Shown: positions 31,323-38,343 of the stretch, in pieces
Position numbering within the stretch: position 1 is the stretch's first letter
How the letters are laid out: each line of letters begins with the position of its first letter
DNA from: Lysobacterales bacterium
Lineage (GTDB): Bacteria > Pseudomonadota > Gammaproteobacteria > Xanthomonadales > Xanthomonadaceae
Direction of reading: 5' to 3'
Assembly (NCBI GenBank): GCA_017302035.1
Contig: JAFLEA010000023.1
Span: 1 to 38,343 of the forward strand
Length of the DNA stretch: 38,343 nucleotides
Notes under the pieces: generated by a model
What the model saw: only the letters and a program-made list of their open reading frames with translations
What the model was told of the DNA's origin: nothing
Databases searched by the model: none
Made by a program: the position numbers and the translations under genes

Positions 31323-32347
31323 TGAAGACCAACACCACGATGCCCATCCGTTTCCCCGGCGCCCGGCGCGCGCTCGCCCTCGCCCTGCTGGCCTCGCTTC
31401 CCTTGGCCGTGCAGGCCCAGGACGCGGTGCGCCTGGCTCCGCAGCAGGCCCGGATCACCGATGAGGCGATCCATGCCGACCTGCAGAGCTACGAGGCCAC
31501 CCAGGGCCGGATCAAGGGGCTCAACGACGCCGGCCGCCCGGTCCGCGACTACCACCTGTCCAAGGCCCAGTGCTGGCTGGACGTGTCCTTCCACGAATAC
31601 ACCCGCAACGACCGCAGCGACTTCCCCCAGGAAGCGCTGGACGAGTCGGTGAAGTTGATCGTGGGCATGGAGAACCGGGTTTCGCCGCTGCCGACCGATA
31701 CCCCGCTGGTCAACGGTGCCGTCCGCCTGCGCGAGGACCTGTGGGCGCGTCTGGCGGCATTGCACGGCACCCCCGGCTTCACCTGCGCGCAGCAGGCGGT
31801 GGCCTGCGGCGAGGTCGAGCTGGTGCACGCCGGCAACGAGTTCAACCAGCAGCAATGGCGCCACGCCAAGCCCTACATCCAGATCGCCGAGGACCTGGTG
31901 AACGACGCCGAGGCATTGGCCCGCCAGTGCGGCGCGGCCCCGGCCGCCGCCGTACCTGTCGCCGGTCCGCCGCTGGTGGCCAACGTCCTGTTCGAGTTCG
32001 ACCGCGACAAGCGCGGCGATATCCGCGGAGGATCGTTGCAGGAACTCGAGCGGGCACTGGCGCAGATCAGCGCCGAGGGACTGACCGTGGAGCGCGTTGA
32101 ACTGGTCGGCCATGCCGACCGGATGCAGGGCCGCGGCGCGGACTACAACAAGGAATTGTCTGCGCGCCGGGCCCGGACCGTGCGCGAACTGCTGGTCGGC
32201 CGCGGCATCGATCCGTCGCTGATCGAGTACAGCTACCGCGGCGACCTGGAGCAGGTGGAGTACTGCAAGGGCGTGACCCCGCGCGCGGCCCTGCTCGAAT
32301 GCCTGCTGCCGAACCGCCGGGTGGAAACGCGCTTCATCGTGCGCTGA
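31322..32347 (+). CDS. OmpA-family peptidoglycan-binding protein of the giant-protein operon
   Basis: This 341-residue protein has a signal peptide (ALALALLASLPLAVQAQ), an uncharacterised N-terminal region of about 185 residues (with YHLSKAQCWLDVSFHEYTRN) and a C-terminal OmpA domain (about 217-341). The peptidoglycan-binding pattern is present: GHADRMQGRGADYNKELSARRARTV, where Asp266 and the arginine helix correspond to the diaminopimelate-binding residues of OmpA/Pal. Six cysteines remain in the mature part, which could form disulfides in the periplasm. There is no lipobox, so it is probably held by peptidoglycan and by partner proteins. Its ATG overlaps the previous stop by one base (TAATG), and a perfect hairpin follows. 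It likely tethers the barrel/giant-protein assembly to the cell wall. Confidence 0.9.
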   Translation: MKTNTTMPIRFPGARRALALALLASLPLAVQAQDAVRLAPQQARITDEAIHADLQSYEATQGRIKGLNDAGRPVRDYHLSKAQCWLDVSFHEYTRNDRSDFPQEALDESVKLIVGMENRVSPLPTDTPLVNGAVRLREDLWARLAALHGTPGFTCAQQAVACGEVELVHAGNEFNQQQWRHAKPYIQIAEDLVNDAEALARQCGAAPAAAVPVAGPPLVANVLFEFDRDKRGDIRGGSLQELERALAQISAEGLTVERVELVGHADRMQGRGADYNKELSARRARTVRELLVGRGIDPSLIEYSYRGDLEQVEYCKGVTPRAALLECLLPNRRVETRFIVR

Positions 32348-32359
32348 CCCGCGCCGGGG

Positions 32360-32390
32360 CCGAACCCGTGCCTGCCCGGCACGGGTTCGG
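32360..32390. terminator. Perfect 13-bp hairpin ending the giant-protein operon and glyS
   Basis: CCGAACCCGTGCC (32360-32372) and GGCACGGGTTCGG (32378-32390) pair perfectly around a 5-nt loop in the 75-nt gap between converging genes. It is probably a two-way terminator. Confidence 0.75.
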
Positions 32391-32422
32391 TCCAGACTCC
32401 CGGATCCACGGTCCGCAGCGGC

Positions 32423-34594
32423 TCAGGCCGACAGGTGCCCGATCGCGGCCACCGCGCCGAAACGGTCGGCCAGGCGCTTGAGCAGGGCCAGGCGGTTGGC
32501 GCGGATGGCCGGGTCCTCGGCGTTGACCATGACCTGGTCGAAGAACGCGTCCACCTGCGGCCGCACCCGCGCCAGGCGCTCGAGCACGCGCACGTAGTCG
32601 TGCCGGTGCAGGGCGGCGTTGCTGTCGTCCAGCGCGGCTTCCACCGCCTCGGCCAGTGCGCGTTCGGCGGGTTCGGCCAGCAGCGCCACGTCCTCCATCG
32701 CCGGGATATCGATGTCGGCCTTCTTCAGGATGTTGCCGATGCGCTTGTTGGCCGCGGCCAGCGCTTCGGCTTCCGGCAGCGCGGCGAAGGTGCCGATCGC
32801 GTCGATCCGGCGGTCGAAGTCGTACAGCGAGGCCGGCTTGAGCTCGGCCACGGCGTTGAACTGCGCGGCCGGCACGCCCTTGTCGGCGTAGTAGCCGCGC
32901 AGACGGTCGAGAATGAAATCGTAGACCTCGCTCAGCTCCGAGGCAGCAAGCGAGCGCAGGTTCGAGTGGCCGGCAGGCGTCTCGACCCCTGCTTCCCTTG
33001 CCTTGTGCGCCGCGTCGGTCTTCTGTCGAAGCACGACCTCGGACATGGACATCGTGACGGCTTCATGGGCCTTCTGGATCAGCGCCATGAGGTCGAAATC
33101 GTAGCCGCTTTCGATCACCGTCCGCGCCAGTCCCAGCGCATTGCGCCGCAGCGCGAACGGATCCTTGTTGCCGGTGGGCTTGAGTCCGGCGGCGAAACCG
33201 CCGGCCAGGGTGTCCAGGCGTTCGGCGATCGCCAGCACCTTGCCCAGCGGCGACAGCGCGATGTCGTCGCCGGCGAAGCGCGGCCGGTAGGCCTCGTCGA
33301 TGGCCAGCGCGACTTCCTTCGGCTCGCCGGCGGCCAGTGCGTAGTGGCGGCCCGCGATGCCCTGCAGTTCGGGGAACTCGTTGACCATGCGCGACTGCAG
33401 GTCGTTCTTGCACAACTGCGCGGCGCGGCGCGCCTGCGCCGGGTCTGCGCCGACCTGCGCGGCGATGGCCTGCGCCAGTGCGCCCACGCGCGCGGCCTTG
33501 TCGGCCACCGTGCCCAGCTTGGCCTGGTAGGTGACGGTCTTCAGGCCCGCGCCCATCGACTCCAGGCCCTGCTTGAGGTCCTCGTCGAAGAAGAAGCGCG
33601 CGTCGGCGAAGCGCGGCCGGATCACCCGCTCGTAACCCTTGCGCACCTGCACCGGGTCGCGCGACTCGATGTTGGCGATGCCGATGAAGTGCTCGGTCAG
33701 CCGGCCGCCGTCGTCCAGCACCGGGAAGAATTTCTGGTTGACCTCCATGGTCTCGACCAGCGCTTCCTGCGGCACCGCCAGGAAGTCGCGCTCGAAGCCG
33801 CACAGCACCGCCGCCGGCCACTCGGTCAGGCACACCACCTGCTCGAGGTTGTCGTCGGTGATGCGCGCGTCGCCGCCAGCCTGGCGCGCCGCCTGCTCGA
33901 CCTCGGCGACGATGCGCGCGCGGCGCTCGGCCGGATCGACCAGCACGTGCGCGGCGCGCAGCGCGTCCACGTAGTCGCCCGGCTGCCCGATCCACACCGG
34001 CTTGTCGTGCTCGAAGCGGTGGCCGCGGCTCATCCGGTCCGATTCCACGCCCAGCAGCCGCATCGGCACCACCGCGTCGCCCAGCAGCGCCACCAGCCAG
34101 TGCACCGGGCGGGCGAAGGCGTGGTCGTGGCCGCCCCAGCGCATCGGCTTGGGGATCGGCATGCCCGCGATGGCCTCGGCCACGATGTCCGGGAGCAGCT
34201 CGGCGGTGCGCGCGCCCGTGCGCAGCGAACGGTGCACGAAGCGCTCGCCCTTGGCGTCGCGGGTGCGCTCCAGGACGGTCCAGTCCACCCCGGCCTTGGC
34301 GGCGAAGCCCTCCAGCGCCTTGGTCGGCTTGCCTTCGGCATCCAGGGCGATGTTGAGGTACGGCCCCAGCACTTCCGAAGCCTGTTCGGGCTGCTCGACC
34401 GCCACGCCCGGCAGCAGCACGGACAGCCGGCGCGGCGTGTGCAGCGGCCGCGCGTCGCCCAGGTCGGCATCGATCCCGCGCTTGCCCAGCGCGGCGACCA
34501 TACCGTCGAAGAACGCCTGCGCCAGCCCGGGCAGCGCCTTGACCGGCAGTTCCTCGGTGCCCAGTTCGATCAGCAGGGGTTTGGATTCGCTCAT
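32423..34594 (-). CDS. glyS: Glycyl-tRNA synthetase, beta subunit
   Basis: This is the larger subunit of the tetrameric bacterial glycyl-tRNA synthetase; it recognises tRNA-Gly. It has 723 residues, slightly above the usual 690. The start [18 protein letters not shown] is the family N-terminus. [20 protein letters not shown] lies near residue 290, and an HD-like segment with [15 protein letters not shown]-type sequence lies near residue 405. The C-terminal part (about 590-700) is the DALR-type anticodon-binding domain, with [18 protein letters not shown]. It starts 12 nt after glyQ and is cotranscribed with it. The ribosome site is weak, in keeping with translational coupling to glyQ. Confidence 0.98.
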   Translation of the reverse strand: MSESKPLLIELGTEELPVKALPGLAQAFFDGMVAALGKRGIDADLGDARPLHTPRRLSVLLPGVAVEQPEQASEVLGPYLNIALDAEGKPTKALEGFAAKAGVDWTVLERTRDAKGERFVHRSLRTGARTAELLPDIVAEAIAGMPIPKPMRWGGHDHAFARPVHWLVALLGDAVVPMRLLGVESDRMSRGHRFEHDKPVWIGQPGDYVDALRAAHVLVDPAERRARIVAEVEQAARQAGGDARITDDNLEQVVCLTEWPAAVLCGFERDFLAVPQEALVETMEVNQKFFPVLDDGGRLTEHFIGIANIESRDPVQVRKGYERVIRPRFADARFFFDEDLKQGLESMGAGLKTVTYQAKLGTVADKAARVGALAQAIAAQVGADPAQARRAAQLCKNDLQSRMVNEFPELQGIAGRHYALAAGEPKEVALAIDEAYRPRFAGDDIALSPLGKVLAIAERLDTLAGGFAAGLKPTGNKDPFALRRNALGLARTVIESGYDFDLMALIQKAHEAVTMSMSEVVLRQKTDAAHKAREAGVETPAGHSNLRSLAASELSEVYDFILDRLRGYYADKGVPAAQFNAVAELKPASLYDFDRRIDAIGTFAALPEAEALAAANKRIGNILKKADIDIPAMEDVALLAEPAERALAEAVEAALDDSNAALHRHDYVRVLERLARVRPQVDAFFDQVMVNAEDPAIRANRLALLKRLADRFGAVAAIGHLSA

Positions 34595-34606
34595 GGTGAC
34601 GGGGAC

Positions 34607-35518
<912 letters not shown>

Positions 35519-35549
35519 GCGGCGGGTCCGAAGCCGGGGAGGGCGCGGC

Positions 35550-35577
35550 AGTATAGCGTTGATGCCAGGCGACGTAA
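35550..35577 (-). promoter_or_regulatory. Candidate glyQS promoter
   Basis: On the minus strand a -35-like TTACGT (complement of 35572-35577) and a good -10, TATACT (complement of 35550-35555), are 16 nt apart. Transcription would start about 25 nt before the glyQ TTG. This also argues against the longer glyQ reading frame. Confidence 0.55.
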
Positions 35578-35612
35578 GGTGGGCCGGCCCGGGGCCCGCC
35601 CGGCACCGAACC

Positions 35613-35629
35613 TGCACCATTGTTGTGCG
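35613..35629 (+). promoter_or_regulatory. NtrC-like enhancer site upstream of glnA
   Basis: TGCACC (35613-35618), five bases, then TGTGCG (35624-35629) match most of the NtrC consensus TGCACY-N5-RGTGCA. It lies about 105 nt upstream of the sigma-54 promoter, a usual enhancer distance. The match is imperfect on the right half. Confidence 0.55.
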
Positions 35630-35722
35630 CACGATCCGCGGCTCGCCCCACAATGAAGCAGCTGGCGACTCCCGTTCGGAGCCTTTCCTAGCCCGGACAA
35701 TAACTTACGTTCCGCTCGCTTT

Positions 35723-35739
35723 TGGCACGGCTGTTGCAA
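35723..35739 (+). promoter_or_regulatory. Sigma-54 promoter of glnA
   Basis: TGGCACGGCTGTTGCAA contains the -24 GG (in TGGCAC) and -12 GC (in TTGCA) elements with correct spacing (TGGCAC-N5-TTGCA). It lies about 90 nt before the glnA start, giving nitrogen-limitation control through RpoN and NtrC. The remaining bases between 35519 and 35830 hold the glyQ promoter and the NtrC-like site; I see no gene there. Confidence 0.88.
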
Positions 35740-35830
35740 TAGGATTGGGCACCGCCGCGGCCATCACCAATTCCTACAGCGCCGCCGCCGGCCGTTTTCG
35801 CATCACCGTCCCCTACCGTAAGGAGCCGAA

Positions 35831-37243
35831 ATGTCTACGCCTGCCAATGCCCTGAACCTTCTCAAGGAGAAGGAGGCCAAGTTCGTCGACCTGCGCTTCA
35901 CCGACACCCGCGGCAAGGAGCAGCACCTCACGATCCCCGCCCACACGGTCGACGCCAGCTTCTTCGAAGACGGCAAGATGTTCGACGGTTCCTCCATCGC
36001 CGGCTGGAAGGGCATCCAGGAATCCGACATGGTGCTGATGCCCGACGCGGCCAGCGCCCTCGTGGACCCCTTCATGGAAGACACCACGGTGTCGATCCGC
36101 TGCGACGTGTACGAGCCCTCCACGATGCAGGGCTACTCCCGTTGTCCGCGCATGACCGCGAAGCGCGCCGAGGCCTACCTGAAGTCCACCGGCATCGCCG
36201 ACCAGGCCTTCTTCGGCCCCGAGAACGAATTCTTCATCTTCGACGACGTCCGCTACGGCGCCGACATGCACGGCTCCTTCTACCGGATCGACTCGGAGGA
36301 GGGCGCCTGGAACTCCCGCAAGGAGTACGAGAACGGCAACACCGGCCACCGGCCGGGCATCAAGGGTGGCTACTTCCCCGTGCCGCCGGTCGACGCCCTG
36401 CAGGACATCCGCTCCCAGATGTGCCTTACGCTCGAGGAAATGGGCCTCGGCGTCGAAGTGCACCACCACGAGGTCGCCACCGCCGGCCAGTGCGAGATTG
36501 GCGTGAAGTTCGGCAGCCTCACCGCCAAGGGCGATGAAGTGCAGATCCTGAAGTACGTGGTGCAGAACGTCGCCCACGCCTACGGCAAGACCGCCACCTT
36601 CATGCCGAAGCCCCTCGTGGGCGACAACGGCAGCGGCATGCACGTGCACCAGTCGCTGGCCAAGGGCGGCAAGAACCTGTTCACCGGTGACCTGTACGGC
36701 GGCCTGTCCCAGACCGCGCTGTACTACATCGGCGGCATCATGAAGCACGCCAAGGCCATCAACGCCCTGACCAACCCGAGCACCAACAGCTACAAGCGGC
36801 TGGTCCCCGGCTTCGAGGCGCCCGTGATGCTGGCCTACTCGGCCCGCAACCGGTCCGCTTCCATCCGCATTCCCTTCATCTCCAACCCGAAGGGCCGCCG
36901 GATCGAAGTGCGCTTCCCGGACAGCATGGCGAACCCGTACTTCGCCTTTGCCGCCATGATGATGGCCGGCCTCGACGGCATCCAGAACAAGATCAATCCG
37001 GGCGAAGCCATGGACAAGGATCTGTACGACCTGGAGCCGGAGGAGGACGCCAAGATCCCGAAGGTCTGCTTCTCCCTGGAGCAGGCCCTCGAGGCCCTCG
37101 ACAAGGACCGGGACTTCCTCAAGGCCGGCAACGTGTTCAGCGACGACCTGATCGACGCCTACATCTCGCTGAAGATGGCCGAGGTCACCCGGGTTCGCAT
37201 GGCGACCCACCCGCTCGAGTTCGAGCTGTACTACAGCCTCTAG
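35831..37243 (+). CDS. glnA: Glutamine synthetase type I
   Basis: This dodecameric cytoplasmic enzyme makes glutamine from glutamate, ammonia and ATP. It has 470 residues, standard for GSI-beta. The beta-grasp domain carries [16 protein letters not shown], and metal and substrate residues lie in [17 protein letters not shown] and [17 protein letters not shown] with the NRSASIRIP block. Tyr399 in [12 protein letters not shown] is the adenylylation site used by GlnE. An AAGGAG ribosome site lies 6 nt before the ATG. Transcription is very likely sigma-54 dependent (see promoter). A hairpin closes the gene, and the nitrogen sensor kinase lies two genes downstream, the usual xanthomonad order. Confidence 0.99.
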   Translation: MSTPANALNLLKEKEAKFVDLRFTDTRGKEQHLTIPAHTVDASFFEDGKMFDGSSIAGWKGIQESDMVLMPDAASALVDPFMEDTTVSIRCDVYEPSTMQGYSRCPRMTAKRAEAYLKSTGIADQAFFGPENEFFIFDDVRYGADMHGSFYRIDSEEGAWNSRKEYENGNTGHRPGIKGGYFPVPPVDALQDIRSQMCLTLEEMGLGVEVHHHEVATAGQCEIGVKFGSLTAKGDEVQILKYVVQNVAHAYGKTATFMPKPLVGDNGSGMHVHQSLAKGGKNLFTGDLYGGLSQTALYYIGGIMKHAKAINALTNPSTNSYKRLVPGFEAPVMLAYSARNRSASIRIPFISNPKGRRIEVRFPDSMANPYFAFAAMMMAGLDGIQNKINPGEAMDKDLYDLEPEEDAKIPKVCFSLEQALEALDKDRDFLKAGNVFSDDLIDAYISLKMAEVTRVRMATHPLEFELYYSL

Positions 37244-37260
37244 AGGCACGACGGTCGACC

Positions 37261-37292
37261 GCGTCCGGTCCGCACTGCAGCGGACCGGACGC
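37261..37292 (+). terminator. Perfect 13-bp hairpin after glnA
   Basis: GCGTCCGGTCCGC (37261-37273) and GCGGACCGGACGC (37280-37292) pair perfectly around a 6-nt loop, 17 nt after the glnA stop. A short GGTTGG follows rather than a T tract. Confidence 0.75.
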
Positions 37293-37327
37293 TGGTTGGC
37301 CCCGGGGCCGGGGCGTATGCTTGAAGG

Positions 37328-37885
37328 ATGCGGCCGCTTGCCCTTCTCCTCGCACTCGTTCCGGTCACCGTCCTCGGTTCGGTGGACGTCTTCCGCTGGA
37401 CCGATGCCAATGGCCAGACCCACTACTCGGACCGGCCCCAGGCCGGCGCCGAGCGGGTCACCATCGCGGTCAGCCCACCGGCGAGCGGTACCGGCACTGA
37501 CGTCGACCCGGCCACCAGCCAGGACGACACCGACGCCGCCCCGGAGTTTGTCCGTTACCAGTCGCTGACGATCACGAGCCCGGCGCAGGAACAGACGCTT
37601 TGGAACATCGAGGGCCAACTGGACGTCGCGGCGGCGGTGCAGCCGGAGTTGCAGCCGGGTCACTCCCTGCGGTTCACGCTGGATGGCCGGCAGGCAACGG
37701 CGGAGCCGGGCAGCCGACGGATCCGCTTCGCGGAGGTGTTCCGCGGGGAGCACTCGCTGCAGGTGGAAGTGCTGGACGCAGCGGGCACGGTGATGGCGGC
37801 GAGCCTCACGACCCGGTTCTTCGTGCGCCAGACGGCGCTGCCCAACCCGATTCCGCCTCTGCCAAGGCCGCCCGCGCGCCCCTAG
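37328..37885 (+). CDS. DUF4124 domain-containing exported protein
   Basis: This 185-residue protein has a short signal peptide (LALLLALVPVTVLGS, cut near residue 17) and then a DUF4124 domain (about 18-50: VFRWTDANGQTHYSDRPQAG), a small beta domain with the Trp-x-Asp and YSDxP pattern common in gamma-proteobacterial envelope proteins. A second, Ig-like part covers about 78-165 (ITSPAQEQTLWNIEGQLDV, HSLRFTLDG, ATVMAASL-type strands), and the end is proline-rich. The ribosome site GAAGG lies unusually close to the ATG. It sits between glnA and ntrB, a conserved arrangement in xanthomonads, but its link to nitrogen control is unknown. Confidence 0.9.
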   Translation: MRPLALLLALVPVTVLGSVDVFRWTDANGQTHYSDRPQAGAERVTIAVSPPASGTGTDVDPATSQDDTDAAPEFVRYQSLTITSPAQEQTLWNIEGQLDVAAAVQPELQPGHSLRFTLDGRQATAEPGSRRIRFAEVFRGEHSLQVEVLDAAGTVMAASLTTRFFVRQTALPNPIPPLPRPPARP

Positions 37886-38343
37886 ACCCACCAGCGCTCG
37901 CGCCCAACGACCTGCTGGCCAGCCTCGCCACCGCGGTGCTGGTGGTCGATCCCGACGGCACCATCCTCTACCTGAACGCCGGCGCCGAGGATCTCCTTGG
38001 CCTCAGCCCCCGGGCCAGCCTGGGCCGCCCGCTGCATGCCCTCGTGCCGGGCCTGCGCACCATCGAGGAACTCGTCCGCCGGGCTTCGGCCGAAGGCGAA
38101 CTGTTCGGCCAGCTGGTCAGCATCAGCGCGCCCCACCAGGGCGAGGCGCCCATCGAGGTGGCCTGCCACGTGTCGCCGCTGCGGGGCACCGGCCACCGGG
38201 TGCTCGTGGAACTGCCCGACGCCACCCAGTGGCGGCAGATCGACCGGGAGCACGCCCTCATCAGCCAGCGGGACGCGAGCCGCCGCATGATCCGGCAGCT
38301 CGCCCACGAGATCCGCAATCCGCTGGGCGGCCTGCGCGGTGCG
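37882..38343 (+). CDS. ntrB: Nitrogen regulation sensor histidine kinase NtrB (GlnL), partial
   Basis: The frame holds a PAS domain (DLLASLATAVLVVDPDG, then LYLNAGAEDLLG) followed by the start of the HisKA dimerisation helix with the phospho-acceptor His in QLAHEIRNPLGGLRGA, where the window ends. This is the NtrB kinase/phosphatase that controls NtrC by nitrogen status through PII. No ATG, GTG or TTG lies before the PAS domain in this frame after the last in-frame stop (37498-37500), except a TTG deep inside the DUF4124 gene (37600). A GTG at 37936 would remove the first PAS strand. The left bound given is where the frame crosses the DUF4124 stop; the true start may be a CTG at 37912 or 37915, or the frame may be fused by slippage. 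Confidence 0.88.

Overview
The window is a stretch of high-GC proteobacterial chromosome with almost no spacer DNA. It most resembles the Xanthomonadaceae/Lysobacteraceae (a Luteimonas-, Lysobacter- or Pseudoxanthomonas-like organism). The reasons are a TonB-dependent receptor of the Xanthomonas/Caulobacter type paired with glycoside hydrolases, a RAYT gene beside GTAG-headed hairpins, the order glnA - DUF4124 gene - ntrB, and the GC-rich codon use throughout. The family assignment is inferred from gene content only. I saw no tRNA, rRNA, CRISPR array, insertion sequence or prophage.

Layout. (1) 1-3417 is a sulfide/persulfide detoxification locus. Leftward run sulfide:quinone oxidoreductase, a DUF2892 membrane protein and an efflux adaptor lipoprotein cut by the window edge. 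Rightward run a small rhodanese remnant, an ArsR-type repressor with the two cysteines of the SqrR/BigR persulfide sensors, a rhodanese and a CxxC carboxymuconolactone-decarboxylase-like protein. Two opposed promoters overlap on an AT-rich imperfect palindrome between the halves. (2) 3432-4050 holds a degenerate REP-associated transposase-like gene between REP-like hairpins. (3) 4070-6472 is tex. (4) 6551-12506 is a glycan-use locus: a GH30 hydrolase, a divergent TonB-dependent receptor behind a LacI-type palindrome, and a second GH30. (5) 12549-18142 is tamA-tamB, the outer-membrane assembly/lipid transport pair.

(6) 18421-32347 is the most unusual part: a tightly overlapping three-gene operon. 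It encodes a giant (about 3,170 aa) secreted protein built of DUF11 and SdrD_B/Cna-B-like repeats, an 1,131-aa predicted outer-membrane barrel with an N-terminal Ig-like domain, and an OmpA-family peptidoglycan-binding protein. All three have Sec signal peptides, none carries a known secretion or sorting tag, and the operon ends in a strong hairpin. I read it as a candidate cell-surface fibre or adhesin system whose barrel and OmpA partner may export or anchor the giant protein. That function is inference.

(7) 32423-38343 is housekeeping: glyS and glyQ leftward, then glnA rightward behind a near-perfect sigma-54 promoter with an upstream NtrC-like site, a DUF4124 protein and the start of ntrB (cut by the edge, with no ordinary start codon visible). 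Convergent gene pairs are separated by GC-rich hairpins without long T tracts.
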